DNA of 64,000 nucleotides from Prevotella sp. oral taxon 376 (GCF_003043945.1 NZ_PYXG01000002.1:62001-126000), one strand, 5' to 3'; numbered from the stretch's first letter, positions 47,259 to 56,214 are shown. Numbers and translations: made by a program. The notes: generated by a model from the letters alone, not told the origin.

Positions 47259-49904
47259 ATGGATGAAGATCTGACTATTGATCAGGACAGGATCAAAAAG
47301 ATTAACATCGAGGAAGAGATGAAGAGCTCCTATATCGACTATAGTATGTCGGTGATCGTGGCTCGCGCCCTTCCGGATGTTCGTGATGGTTTCAAGCCGG
47401 TGCATCGCCGAATCCTCTACGGAATGCTTGGAATCGGAAATACCAGCAACACCCCCTATAAGAAGTGTGCCCGCGTAGTGGGTGAGGTGTTGGGTAAATA
47501 TCACCCTCACGGCGACAGTTCGGTATACGGGGCCTTGGTCCGTATGGGACAGGATTGGAATATGCGCTACAAACTTGTCGACGGACAGGGGAACTTTGGC
47601 TCCGTCGACGGCGACTCCCCCGCAGCCATGCGTTATACGGAGTGCCGCCTTTCTCGTATGGGCGAACATATCATGGACGACCTGGAAAAGGATACTGTCG
47701 ATATGACGAACAACTTCGACGACACACTTCAGGAGCCTGTCGTAATGCCCACGAAGATTCCCAACTTGTTGGTAAACGGAGGTAATGGTATTGCGGTAGG
47801 TATGGCGACTAATATTCCGACCCATAATTTGGGTGAGGTAATTGATGGTTGCTGCGCTTATATTGATCATCCGGAAATTGATATAGAGGGCTTGATGGAG
47901 TATATTCCTGCTCCGGATTTCCCCACGGGAGCGTATATCTATGGCCTGGAAGGCGTCCGTCAAGCTTATGAGACTGGCCGCGGTCGCATCGTAATGCGTG
48001 CAAAGGCCGAAATTGAGGCCGGCGAGAACCACGACAAGATTGTCGTTACGGAAATTCCCTACGGCGTGAACAAGCAGCAACTCATAGAATATATTGCCGA
48101 CTTGGTAAAGGAAGGAAAGCTCGACGGTATCTCCAATGTCAACGACGAGACCGGCCGGCAAGGCATGCGTATTGTTGTCGATGTGAAGAGGGATGCCAAC
48201 GCCAATGTGATTCTGAACAAGCTTTTCAAGATGACAGCGCTTCAGAGTTCATTCTCCGTTAACTGTATCGCCCTTGTAAAAGGTCGTCCCCGCTTGCTTA
48301 GCTTACGGGAGTGCATCAAGTACTTCGTAGATCATCGCCATGATGTAACCATTCGCCGTACGAAGTTTGACTTGAGGAAAGCCCAGGAGCGTGCCCACAT
48401 TCTTGAGGGATTGATTATTGCCTGTGATCATATCGATGAGGTGGTACATATTATCCGTGCTTCCAAGACTCCGGCAGAAGCCCAGACGAACCTTGAGCAG
48501 CGTTTCGAGCTCGACAGTTTGCAGAGTAAGGCCATCGTCGATATGCGTCTCTCACAGCTTACAGGCCTGCGCATGGATCAGTTACACGCTGAGTTTGATG
48601 AGCTGCAGGCTCAGATTGTCTACCTGCAGTCTATTCTCGATGATCCGGAACTTTGTAAGAAGGTGATGAAGGACGAACTCTTTGAGGTTAAGGAAAAATA
48701 TGGCGATGCGCGCCGAACGGAGATCATCCCGGCCGAACATGAGTTTAATGCCGAGGATTTCTATCCGAATGATCCCGTTGTCATCACGGTCAGCCATCTG
48801 GGCTATATCAAGCGTACTCCTTTGGCAGACTTCCGCGAGCAGGCTCGTGGGGGGGTGGGAAGCAAGGGAGCCCATACACGGGACACCGACTTCACAGAGT
48901 ATATCTATCCCGCGACTATGCACCAGACGCTGCTATTCTTCACGAAGAAGGGGCGTTGCTACTGGCTCAAGTGCTATAATATCCCGGAGGGCGACAAGAC
49001 CTCTAAGGGGCGTGCTATTCAGAACTTGCTGAATATAGAGGCAGACGATGCGGTCAATGCGTTCCTGCGCCTTCGTGGCCGCGGTCTGGAGGACGAGGAA
49101 TTCGTGAACAGCCATTATGTAGTATTTGCGACAAAGAACGGAACTGTCAAGAAGACATCCTTAAAGGCTTATTCTAACCCACGCTCTAAAGGCGTGATTG
49201 CCATCAACATTGCTGATGGTGATGAAGTGGTAGATGTCCGTCTGACCAATGGCGAGAACGAGTTGATTCTTGCGGACAAGCATGGTCGTGCCTGCCGTTT
49301 TGATGAAACAGAAGTGCGCACAATGGGGCGTACCGCTACCGGTGTTAAGGGAATGACCCTTGATGGTGCCGACGACGCCGTGATAGGCATGATCGTTGTC
49401 AACAAACCGGATGAGGAGACCGTGATGGTAGTGAGTGAGGAAGGATATGGCAAGCGCTCACAGGTTGTTGAGTATCGCAAGACTCACCGCGGTTCTAAGG
49501 GGGTACGCACTTTGAATGTTACGGAAAAGACCGGTGGACTTGTTGCCATCAAGATTGTTACGGATGAGAATGACCTGATGATTATCAATAAGAGCGGTAT
49601 TGCGATCCGCCTTGCCGTTGCCGATGTTCGTGTAATGGGCAGGAATACCCAGGGAGTTCGTCTCATCAATCTCTCCAAGAAAAATGATGTAATTGCAAGC
49701 GTCTGCAAGGTCATGAGTTCAGAACTTGAAGCTACGGTCGAAGAAGAAAGCCGGGCCGAGTGGGCAAAGAAGAGTGGGGAAATCAAGAGTGATAGCACCT
49801 CTGCAACAGGAACTGATAACGAGAGTGATGTCTTTGAAGGCAAATCTCCTGATGATCAGGCGCCGCTTGTAAGCTTTGATGACGCGGAGCCGATAGATGA
49901 ATAA
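47259..49904 (+). CDS. gyrA: DNA gyrase subunit A
   Basis: The DNA-breaking subunit of gyrase. The 881 residues contain DVRDGFKPVHRRILYGM, the winged-helix region HPHGDSSVYGALVRMGQ (residues 82-98) and the catalytic Tyr126 in PAAMRYTECRLS. The C-terminal pinwheel carries QARGGVGSKG as its GyrA box, which supports gyrase over topoisomerase IV. The tail after residue 830 is acidic (SDSTSATGTDNESDVFEG). Position 91, matching E. coli Asp87, is Gly; I regard this as lineage variation (see rejected notes). gyrB is not in the window. Confidence 0.96.
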   Translation: MDEDLTIDQDRIKKINIEEEMKSSYIDYSMSVIVARALPDVRDGFKPVHRRILYGMLGIGNTSNTPYKKCARVVGEVLGKYHPHGDSSVYGALVRMGQDWNMRYKLVDGQGNFGSVDGDSPAAMRYTECRLSRMGEHIMDDLEKDTVDMTNNFDDTLQEPVVMPTKIPNLLVNGGNGIAVGMATNIPTHNLGEVIDGCCAYIDHPEIDIEGLMEYIPAPDFPTGAYIYGLEGVRQAYETGRGRIVMRAKAEIEAGENHDKIVVTEIPYGVNKQQLIEYIADLVKEGKLDGISNVNDETGRQGMRIVVDVKRDANANVILNKLFKMTALQSSFSVNCIALVKGRPRLLSLRECIKYFVDHRHDVTIRRTKFDLRKAQERAHILEGLIIACDHIDEVVHIIRASKTPAEAQTNLEQRFELDSLQSKAIVDMRLSQLTGLRMDQLHAEFDELQAQIVYLQSILDDPELCKKVMKDELFEVKEKYGDARRTEIIPAEHEFNAEDFYPNDPVVITVSHLGYIKRTPLADFREQARGGVGSKGAHTRDTDFTEYIYPATMHQTLLFFTKKGRCYWLKCYNIPEGDKTSKGRAIQNLLNIEADDAVNAFLRLRGRGLEDEEFVNSHYVVFATKNGTVKKTSLKAYSNPRSKGVIAINIADGDEVVDVRLTNGENELILADKHGRACRFDETEVRTMGRTATGVKGMTLDGADDAVIGMIVVNKPDEETVMVVSEEGYGKRSQVVEYRKTHRGSKGVRTLNVTEKTGGLVAIKIVTDENDLMIINKSGIAIRLAVADVRVMGRNTQGVRLINLSKKNDVIASVCKVMSSELEATVEEESRAEWAKKSGEIKSDSTSATGTDNESDVFEGKSPDDQAPLVSFDDAEPIDE

Positions 49905-49950
49905 GCCGCTTTCTGCTTTTTTCAGACCGAAAGAGTGGATTTGACAAGTG

Positions 49951-49980
49951 AGGCCTCCTGAATTGGAGGCCTTTCTTTTT
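49951..49980 (+). terminator. gyrA terminator
   Basis: AGGCCTCC (49951-49958) pairs with GGAGGCCT (49965-49972) around a six-base loop, followed by TTCTTTTT. Confidence 0.88.
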
Positions 49981-50036
49981 GGGTTAGCTAACTGTTCCAG
50001 TTATTGATCTTTTTTGTCTATGGATGTGGATATATG

Positions 50037-50236
50037 AAAATAATCCTCTACAAATCACTTGCGGAGGATTATTAAATCGCTTTAAATGAAAGTATAATCT
50101 ACATGGGTAAGTTGAATATGATCACTTGAACAGTCAACTAAAAGGGAATACATAAATTTAGTAGAGAAACTCGTCATTCACATGAAAAGAAACCTACCAG
50201 ACTGAACAGTCTGATCTTTTCTTACCTCTAATACTT
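50037..50236 (-). ncRNA. candidate small RNA, rod-like, possibly 6S RNA type
   Basis: A complete minus-strand transcription unit without an open frame. A strong promoter (50242-50272) predicts a start near 50236, and a Rho-independent terminator ends it near 50037. The 5' and 3' parts pair in nested order: AAGUAU with AUACUU (50236-50231 / 50095-50090), GGUAAG with CUUACC (50226-50221 / 50111-50106), GAUCA with UGAUC (50216-50212 / 50124-50120), a 7x6 internal loop, then CAGUC with GACUG (50204-50200 / 50135-50131) and an apical region with a small hairpin. A long closed rod with a central open loop is the shape of 6S RNA. The length (about 150 bases plus terminator) is plausible. Family identity is uncertain. 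Confidence 0.6.
50039..50073 (-). terminator. terminator of the candidate sRNA
   Basis: On the minus strand AATAATCCTC, a 15-base loop, GAGGATTATT, then TTC. Perfect 10-bp stem. It stands tail-to-tail with the gyrA terminator at 49951-49980. Confidence 0.75.
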
Positions 50237-50241
50237 GGTTG

Positions 50242-50272
50242 CAAATATACAATAAAATCTATAAAGCTCCAA
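50242..50272 (-). promoter_or_regulatory. promoter of the candidate sRNA
   Basis: Minus strand TTGG (50269-50272), 19-base spacer, TATATTTG (50242-50249). It points away from every annotated gene on that strand, since no minus-strand gene lies downstream before gyrA. Confidence 0.75.
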
Positions 50273-50385
50273 TTCTTGGGAGGTTTTTATTCCTAAAATA
50301 TACTAAATAGACTATTTTTAAGTAAAAAAGGACATGTTATGACATATTACCATACTCCTTTTTTATGTGATAAGGTTATATTATT

Positions 50386-50754
50386 TCAGTTTCTCTTAAA
50401 TGCCAAAACTTTCTGAAGCCCGTGGTCAAAGTAGAAAGTATATGTATGCTTTTCATCGTTTTGCCTGAATCTCACGGTCATGAAAAGCAGTTTTTCGGTG
50501 GGTTTTCCTTTCGTATATCGAATCTTAGGCCTGAATGCTTTCATCGTGTCTGCCTGTTGATGCATCACTTGAATAATACTGTCGGTAATGTAGATTGTGG
50601 AATCAAGTTCGCTATACGAAACACTGCTGATATCCGGGTCGTTCAGGTTTTTATCAAGAAAATCGGATATAAGTTGTTTGGCATAGTGCTTCTGTCCGCA
50701 GCCAGTGAAGATGGCCGCGGACAGAAATATGAGAATGACAAAACTTTGCTTCAT
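50386..50754 (-). CDS. small lipoprotein of unknown function
   Basis: A 122-residue protein with a lipoprotein signal (FVILIFLSAAIFTGCGQ; lipid-modified Cys near residue 19). The mature part is a small alpha/beta domain (YAKQLISDFLDKNLNDPDIS; LLFMTVRFRQNDEKHTYTFYFDHGLQKVLAF). It recalls small Bacteroidales lipoproteins of unknown role. Its ATG directly follows the pepD stop codon, so it is probably translated from the same message. No function is assigned. Confidence 0.8.
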   Translation of the reverse strand: MKQSFVILIFLSAAIFTGCGQKHYAKQLISDFLDKNLNDPDISSVSYSELDSTIYITDSIIQVMHQQADTMKAFRPKIRYTKGKPTEKLLFMTVRFRQNDEKHTYTFYFDHGLQKVLAFKRN

Positions 50755-52209
50755 TTATTCGGGTATGTTTTTCAGAATCTCCAACAAATGATCCCACACC
50801 ATTTGCACCGTCGGGATGTGAAGTTTCTCATCCGGAGTGTGCACATTGCGAAGAGTTGGGCCGAAGCTTACCATGTCGAGGTTGGGATACTTTTCAGAGA
50901 AAAGTCCACATTCAAGTCCTGCATGAATTCCCAGAACTTTAGGCTCTTTGCCAAAAAGTTTTTTGTAAGCCTCGACTGTGATTTCCTGAAGCTTTGAGTC
51001 GGTACGCATCTTCCAGGCAGGATAACCATCGTTTTGGACAACCTCCGCACCAGCCAACTGGAATGTTGCTTTGATGGTATTGGCCATATTGCGGAGATTA
51101 CTCATAACATTAGAACGCTGACTGGTTACAATAACGACTTTGTCTTCTGAGCTTTGCACGCTTGCTACATTGCTGGAAGTCTCCACCATCCATGCCAGTG
51201 CCTCGTCCTGGCACATAGCAAACACGCCATTATCGAGTGCCTGAAGCGCAAGAATCAGTTTTTCGCTTGTTTCCTTGGGCATAATGGTTTGGGCATCGGT
51301 GCTTTCAAGAGTCCATACCATCGCTGTATCGGTAATATGGTATTCATCCTCAACTGCTTCCGTAAACAGGTTCCAATCAGCTTTGACTTCTTCTTTCTTA
51401 TCAAATGGGACGGCAAAGATGATTTTTCCGTCTCGGGGAATTGCATTGTGCATTCTTCCAGAATTCCATTGCGCAAGGCGGAGGTCTGTTTTCTGAGATT
51501 CATCATACAGGAAGCGGGACAAAATCTTGATGGCATTGGCACGCTTCTTCTCAATGTCGTCTCCGGAATGGCCGCCATTCAAGCCCTTTAGAGAGGCGAG
51601 CATAAAGAAATAGTTTTCAGGGGCAGATTCGCGTGTATATTTGAATATAGCTGTAGTATTGATACCCCCGGCACACGAGATGAAGATTTCTCCTTCGTCT
51701 TCCGAATCGAGATTGATGAGATAGTCTCCATTCATGAATCCAGGCTTCATCCCAAAGGCTCCAGTGAGTCCGGTCTCCTCATCACGCGTGAAAACACACT
51801 CTAAAGGGCCGTGCTCAATGTCGTCAGAATCGAGTATGGCGAGTTCGATAGCATCTCCTATGCCATCGTCAGCACCTAATGTGGTACCTTTGGCATGCAT
51901 CCATTCTCCATCTACATAAGTCTGGATCGGATCGGTTTCAAAGTTGAAATCAACATCTACCAGTTTGTCGCATACCATATCCATATGGCTTTGGAGAATC
52001 GTGGTCTTGCGATTTTCATAACCTGGTGTTGCCGGTTTCTTTATAAGCACATTTCCTGTCTCATCGACTTTTGTCTCAAGACCATGTTTCTTTCCAAAAG
52101 TTTTTAGATACTCAATCATCTTCTCCTCGTGTTTCGAAGGACGGGGAATCTGATTAATTTTTGCAAATTGCTCAAAGACACGAGCAGGTTTTAACTCTAC
52201 ATTACTCAT
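50755..52209 (-). CDS. pepD: aminoacyl-histidine dipeptidase (M20C), PepD
   Basis: A cytoplasmic zinc dipeptidase (also called peptidase D or carnosinase), 484 residues. Metal-site motifs: LQSHMDMVCDK (His and Asp), LGADDGIGDAIELA (bridging Asp), DEETGLTGAFG (Glu base and metal Glu), LDSEDEGEIFISC and, late, GIHAGLECGLF with a metal His. It breaks down Xaa-His and a range of other dipeptides, which fits the peptide-uptake genes elsewhere in the window. The small lipoprotein gene follows with no gap. I see no clear promoter box on its strand. Confidence 0.95.
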   Translation of the reverse strand: MSNVELKPARVFEQFAKINQIPRPSKHEEKMIEYLKTFGKKHGLETKVDETGNVLIKKPATPGYENRKTTILQSHMDMVCDKLVDVDFNFETDPIQTYVDGEWMHAKGTTLGADDGIGDAIELAILDSDDIEHGPLECVFTRDEETGLTGAFGMKPGFMNGDYLINLDSEDEGEIFISCAGGINTTAIFKYTRESAPENYFFMLASLKGLNGGHSGDDIEKKRANAIKILSRFLYDESQKTDLRLAQWNSGRMHNAIPRDGKIIFAVPFDKKEEVKADWNLFTEAVEDEYHITDTAMVWTLESTDAQTIMPKETSEKLILALQALDNGVFAMCQDEALAWMVETSSNVASVQSSEDKVVIVTSQRSNVMSNLRNMANTIKATFQLAGAEVVQNDGYPAWKMRTDSKLQEITVEAYKKLFGKEPKVLGIHAGLECGLFSEKYPNLDMVSFGPTLRNVHTPDEKLHIPTVQMVWDHLLEILKNIPE

Positions 52210-52224
52210 TTTTATGATATTTTA

Positions 52225-52256
52225 TTTTGTCTTTTGATTTTAAAATATTACCTTTG
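52225..52256 (+). promoter_or_regulatory. promoter of the small membrane protein / OmpH genes
   Basis: TTTTG at 52225-52229, 19-base spacer, TACCTTTG at 52249-52256; the first ATG is 42 bases downstream. Confidence 0.75.
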
Positions 52257-52297
52257 TTCCGATAATTGTCATTATTGACACTGCAAATTTAACAAAA

Positions 52298-52480
52298 ATG
52301 ATTGGAACATTGCTATTAAGCGTGTTAATAATTGCTATAGCGGTTGCTTTGCTTTGCGTAAAGGTGATTGCAAGAAAGAATGGTAGATTCTCTTCACAGC
52401 ATGTTCACGATAATCCCGCGCTTCGCAAACTCGGTATTCATTGCGTAATCGATCAGGACCGGGAGGAAAGAGCGAATTAA
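52298..52480 (+). CDS. 60-residue single-span membrane protein
   Basis: A small protein with one N-terminal span (IGTLLLSVLIIAIAVALLCVKVI), then a basic segment (ARKNGRFSSQHVHDN) and ALRKLGIHCVIDQDREERAN. It has its own good promoter, and the pattern NGRF...H...G-I-H-C looks familiar from other Bacteroidales, so I take it as real. The soluble part, after the basic residues, should lie in the cytoplasm. It precedes the OmpH-like gene by 33 bases. No function known to me. Confidence 0.72.
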   Translation: MIGTLLLSVLIIAIAVALLCVKVIARKNGRFSSQHVHDNPALRKLGIHCVIDQDREERAN

Positions 52481-52513
52481 GCCTGAATTTGGAAAAATAA
52501 AAAATATAAGATT

Positions 52514-53146
52514 ATGAAAAAAATGGTTTTCAAAACAATGGCAGTTACAACCATAGTTTTTGCTTTGACATCATGTAACAAAAGTAATCCACAAGTAGAC
52601 CAAAAAGTTTCGGAACAGAATGTCCCCTCAAGTTTGAAGATAGCCTATGTAGAAGTAGATTCAATCATGACCCAATATGCTTTTTGTAAGGAATTTGCCA
52701 ATATTCTCGAGAAAAAAGGTAACAATATACAGAACACGCTGAGTGCCAAACAACAACAGCTGCAAGCAGCAGCTGCAAATTTCCAACAGAAGCTTCAGCA
52801 AAATGCTTATACCCGTGAACAGGCAGAGGGCATTCAGGCTAATCTCCAGAGGCAGGGTAATGATCTTCAAGCATTAAACCAGCGTCTCACTAATGAATTT
52901 CAGGCAGAAACAGAAAAATATAACAAGGCACTTAGGGATTCTATTCAACATTTTCTTGCAAAATATAATGTGGATAAGAAATACAGTCTTATTTTAAGTA
53001 AGTCGGGAGACAACCTCCTTTATGCTGATAAGGCATTTAATATTACTGACGAAGTTGTTACAGGTTTGAATAAAGCTTATAAGGGTGCTTCTGCGAAAAA
53101 GGAGACTTCTGCAGAGGAAAATAATGCTCCTGCAAAGAAAAAATAG
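52514..53146 (+). CDS. OmpH/Skp-like lipoprotein
   Basis: A 210-residue exported protein. The signal ends in VFALTSCNKS, a lipobox, so the mature protein should be lipid-anchored. The body is Skp-like: a first strand (LKIAYVEVDSIMTQY), two long Gln-rich coiled-coil arms (about residues 70-140; NTLSAKQQQLQAAAANFQQKL, then LNQRLTNEFQAETEKYNKALRDS) and a closing KYSLILSKSGDNLLYADKAFNITDEVV. Skp proteins are periplasmic chaperones for barrel proteins; a lipid anchor makes this a tethered variant. The tail is Lys/Ala/Glu-rich. Confidence 0.85.
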   Translation: MKKMVFKTMAVTTIVFALTSCNKSNPQVDQKVSEQNVPSSLKIAYVEVDSIMTQYAFCKEFANILEKKGNNIQNTLSAKQQQLQAAAANFQQKLQQNAYTREQAEGIQANLQRQGNDLQALNQRLTNEFQAETEKYNKALRDSIQHFLAKYNVDKKYSLILSKSGDNLLYADKAFNITDEVVTGLNKAYKGASAKKETSAEENNAPAKKK

Positions 53147-53173
53147 TCTTTCTTGTGGCTTTATAGATTCTGG

Positions 53174-53206
53174 TCCCTGTTCTTTCGAAAGGAAGACAGG
53201 GATTTT
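53174..53206 (+). terminator. probable terminator after the OmpH-like gene
   Basis: TCCCTGT at 53174-53180 pairs with ACAGGGA at 53196-53202; inner bases TCTTTC/GAAAGGA extend it. A short TTTT follows. It lies before the nth start at 53253. Confidence 0.6.
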
Positions 53207-53252
53207 CCAAATATATTATTGTACGCGTACCTTATTAATTTCATTTTTTTAT

Positions 53253-53900
53253 ATGACCCGTCAGCAACGCTATCAATACATACTTGAATACTTTCGTGAA
53301 AAGGAACCGGTAGTAACAACGGAACTTCAGTTTTCTAATGCTTTTCAGTTACTTTGTGCCACGCTCCTTAGCGCACAATGTACTGATAAGCGTATAAACC
53401 AAATTACTCCTGAACTCTTTCGCCATTATCCGACAGCAAAAGAAATGGCAAAAGCGGAGCCGGAAGATGTTTTTGAGTTTATACGGTCGGTAAGTTATCC
53501 AAATGCTAAGTCGCGTCATCTGGTTGAAATGTCCCGTATGATAGTAGATGAGTTTGCCGGAGAGGTGCCCTCTGCAATGGAAGACCTGATTAAACTTCCA
53601 GGAGTAGGGCGTAAGACTGCGAATGTACTTCAAGCAGTATGGTTTGGACGGGCAGCCATGGCAGTGGATACACATGTCTATCGGGTAAGTCGTCGTTTAG
53701 GACTTGTTCCTCAAACGGCTAATACTCCATTAAAAGTAGAGTATGAGTTGATGAAAAACATCCCAGAAGCTGATATTCCCAGTGCGCATCACTGGCTCTT
53801 GCTCCATGGTCGCTATATCTGCCAGAGTAGTAGGCCGAAGTGTGAGGTATGCCCTTTTGATGAGATTTGTCCGAAACTATTGGAGAATTCTAAACTATAA
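53253..53900 (+). CDS. nth: endonuclease III
   Basis: A DNA glycosylase/AP lyase that removes oxidised pyrimidines. The 215 residues have the helix-hairpin-helix LPGVGRKTANV with catalytic Lys121, the catalytic Asp139 in VDTHVYRVSRR, and the C-terminal iron-sulfur loop C-x6-C-x2-C-x5-C (from ICQSSRPKCEVC). The open frame extends upstream to 53085, but the homology begins at the ATG at 53253; earlier codons overlap the OmpH-like gene and its terminator. No typical promoter box was found. Confidence 0.95.
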   Translation: MTRQQRYQYILEYFREKEPVVTTELQFSNAFQLLCATLLSAQCTDKRINQITPELFRHYPTAKEMAKAEPEDVFEFIRSVSYPNAKSRHLVEMSRMIVDEFAGEVPSAMEDLIKLPGVGRKTANVLQAVWFGRAAMAVDTHVYRVSRRLGLVPQTANTPLKVEYELMKNIPEADIPSAHHWLLLHGRYICQSSRPKCEVCPFDEICPKLLENSKL

Positions 53901-53912
53901 AGTCTGAATGTT

Positions 53913-54626
53913 ATGAATACACGGCGAATATTGAAATTCCTCACAGATATCGCGGCTAATAATAACCGCCCATGGTTTCAAGAGCATAAGGTTGAATACC
54001 TGGCATGCAAGGCTGATTTTGAAGACGGAGTAGGGAAGCTGATCGCGGAAATCTCTAAGTTTGATCCGGAAATATCTCATCTTACGACAAAGGACTGCTG
54101 CTACCGATTTTATCGTGATATCCGTTTCTCGAACGACAAATCGCCTTACAAGCGACATTTTGGAGCTTTTATATGCTCTCATGGGCGCAAGGCATTGCGT
54201 GGTGGTTACTATATTCACATTCAACCCGGCCAATGTCTGGTTTGTACTGGAAGTTATTGGCTTCCAACAAATATCCTTACATCGTGCCGGAATGAAATCA
54301 TGGGGAATATTGGCGAATGGAGACATGCAGTAGAAAATGGAAAATTCATAAAATACTATGGCTACCCAGGTGAAGGACACTGGGAAGACGATGGTAACAT
54401 TTCTCAAAAAGGATTTGGCATTTCTCTTCTTCGTACAGCTCCTAAAGGTTTTCCCAATGATTATGAATTTCTTGATTATCTGAGGATGAAGGATTATGCG
54501 GCATGGCATGTTCTATCCGAAGATTTTTTCGATGGCGATGGTTGGATCAAGAAGATTACAGACTACTTCAAGATAGCTAAGCCTATGATGGATATCATAA
54601 ATTCTGTGATAGATGACTATGAATAA
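53913..54626 (+). CDS. DUF2461 family protein
   Basis: A 237-residue soluble protein of the DUF2461 (TIGR02453) family: ILKFLTDIAANNNRPWFQEHK at the start, then YRFYRDIRFSNDKSPYKRHFGAFI, GGYYIHIQPGQCLVCTGSYW, and FPNDYEFLDYLRMKDYAAWH. The family is widespread and of unknown function. It begins 12 bases after nth and ends before a clear terminator, so the two are probably cotranscribed; a link to DNA repair would be speculation. Confidence 0.87.
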   Translation: MNTRRILKFLTDIAANNNRPWFQEHKVEYLACKADFEDGVGKLIAEISKFDPEISHLTTKDCCYRFYRDIRFSNDKSPYKRHFGAFICSHGRKALRGGYYIHIQPGQCLVCTGSYWLPTNILTSCRNEIMGNIGEWRHAVENGKFIKYYGYPGEGHWEDDGNISQKGFGISLLRTAPKGFPNDYEFLDYLRMKDYAAWHVLSEDFFDGDGWIKKITDYFKIAKPMMDIINSVIDDYE

Positions 54627-54638
54627 TAAAAAATATTT

Positions 54639-54667
54639 AAATCCTATATACTGTATAGGATTTTTTT
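54639..54667 (+). terminator. terminator after the DUF2461 gene
   Basis: AAATCCTATA pairs with TATAGGATTT around a five-base loop; a T-run follows. Confidence 0.8.
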
Positions 54668-54712
54668 GTATATTTACCGCAGATATTTTTTAACTTTTTA
54701 AATCATTCTATC

Positions 54713-55819
54713 ATGAAAATTGGTATCCCAAAAGAGATCAAAGACAACGAGAATCGCGTAGGTATGACCCCAGCGGGAGTATCTGAATTGGTCAGGCACG
54801 GTCATGAAGTCTATGTACAACATACGGCGGGAGAGGGTAGTGGCTTTGCTGATGAAATGTACGAGAAAGTGGGGGCAAGAATGCTCCCGGCCATAGAAGA
54901 TATATATGGTATTGCGGACATGATCCTTAAAGTAAAGGAACCTATTGCTCCGGAATATCCACTGGTCCATGGTGGACAGCTGCTCTTCACTTATTTCCAT
55001 TTTGCATGTGATCGCCCGCTGACAGATGCCATGCTTAAGAGTGGGGCTGTTTGTTTGGCCTATGAAACAGTACAGACTTCGGATGATCGTTTACCCCTTC
55101 TTGTCCCAATGAGCGAGGTTGCCGGGCGGATGGGACTTATGGAAGGTGCCTACTATCTTCAGAAAACCCATGGCGGCAAAGGCAAGCTTATTAGTGGGGT
55201 CCCAGGAGTAAAGCCGGCTAAAGTGCTCGTTCTTGGTGGTGGTACAGTGGGAGAGGCTGCTGCCCGCATGGCTGCCGGTATGGGGGCAGAAGTTTATGTT
55301 ACCGATATAAATCTGTCCCGACTGCGCCAGTTACAACTTGAATTACCAGAGAATGTTCATACACTTTATTCATCCCTCCATAATATACAAAACGAGTTAG
55401 GAAATGTGGATATTGTTGTTGGCTCCGTGCTTATCCCGGGAGACAAGGCTCCTCATCTTATTACTCGCGATATGTTAAAGCTCATGGAGCCAGGAACGGT
55501 TCTGGTTGATGTCGCCATAGATCAAGGAGGATGTTTTGAAACATCGCATCCGACAACCCATAGCAACCCTGTTTATACAGTAGATGGCATTGTTCATTAT
55601 GCTGTCGCTAATATCCCCGGAGCAGTCCCCAATACTTCGACGACCGCTCTTACGAATGCTACACTTCGTTATGCTCTGAAGCTGGCAGATAAAGGATGGA
55701 AGCAAGCTTGTAAGGAGGATGCCACCTTATATAAAGGTCTGAATATCGTTGGTGGAAGAGTTACCTATAAAGCCATTGCAGATGTGTTCGGTTTGCCTTA
55801 TGAACCGTTGACATTGTAA
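54713..55819 (+). CDS. ald: alanine dehydrogenase
   Basis: Converts L-alanine to pyruvate and ammonia with NAD, or the reverse. The 368 residues match the family throughout: GIPKEIKDNENRVGMTPAGV at the start, the catalytic Lys in ILKVKEP and His in FTYFHFA, the Rossmann motif VLVLGGGTVGEAAARMAAGMG, and VDVAIDQGGCFETS. It stands alone between two terminators. It fits amino-acid fermentation suggested by the peptidases and peptide transporters elsewhere. Confidence 0.96.
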   Translation: MKIGIPKEIKDNENRVGMTPAGVSELVRHGHEVYVQHTAGEGSGFADEMYEKVGARMLPAIEDIYGIADMILKVKEPIAPEYPLVHGGQLLFTYFHFACDRPLTDAMLKSGAVCLAYETVQTSDDRLPLLVPMSEVAGRMGLMEGAYYLQKTHGGKGKLISGVPGVKPAKVLVLGGGTVGEAAARMAAGMGAEVYVTDINLSRLRQLQLELPENVHTLYSSLHNIQNELGNVDIVVGSVLIPGDKAPHLITRDMLKLMEPGTVLVDVAIDQGGCFETSHPTTHSNPVYTVDGIVHYAVANIPGAVPNTSTTALTNATLRYALKLADKGWKQACKEDATLYKGLNIVGGRVTYKAIADVFGLPYEPLTL

Positions 55820-55868
55820 TAGCAGGTCCTTATTCCATATATTTATGCGGAAAGTGAATATAATACCT

Positions 55869-55917
55869 AATACAATAGACTTGCTCAAACTATGTGCGAC
55901 AGGTCTATTGTATTTTG
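55869..55917 (+). terminator. terminator after ald
   Basis: AATACAATAGAC (55869-55880) pairs perfectly with 55903-55914 and the helix extends inward by about three pairs; TTTT-type bases follow. From here to the rubredoxin promoter (about 56120) I see nothing else that I can name. Confidence 0.78.
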
Positions 55918-56121
55918 TCCAATGATATAAAGGAGTCATTTCTCTAAGTCAGCACGATATCAGTAAAACAGTGTAATTGTTGAGGATACAACAGGGGAAA
56001 ACGGTACTTAAAGGAACCGAAGTATTATTATCGGATTTCTCCATATTTTCAGGAGAAGCATATAACAAAACTTTTAATAAAAATTATATATAAAAATTCT
56101 TCCCTATTTGATATTATTTAT

Positions 56122-56129
56122 TATTTTTG
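56122..56129 (+). promoter_or_regulatory. -7 box upstream of rubredoxin
   Basis: TATTTTTG in a very AT-rich stretch; no TTTG at the right distance. The predicted leader is about 80 bases and holds the small palindrome AGAATATATATTCT. Confidence 0.5.
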
Positions 56130-56214
56130 TATACAGATTTAAATTTCGTAAGAATATATATTCTGAGAAGATAATAGTAGATAAAATTTTTCTAATTATT
56201 AAAACAAGAACTTT

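Noticed and set aside
47502..47531. Gly at the position of E. coli GyrA Asp87 as a quinolone-resistance mutation
   Set aside because: The neighbouring residues follow the pattern I expect of Bacteroidota gyrases (GDSSVYG), and the Ser83 equivalent (Ser87) is intact. Most likely lineage variation; resistance cannot be claimed.
47250..48161. 303-residue open frame antisense to gyrA
   Set aside because: Shadow frame; repeats of His/Val/Leu without family pattern, and gyrA is certain.
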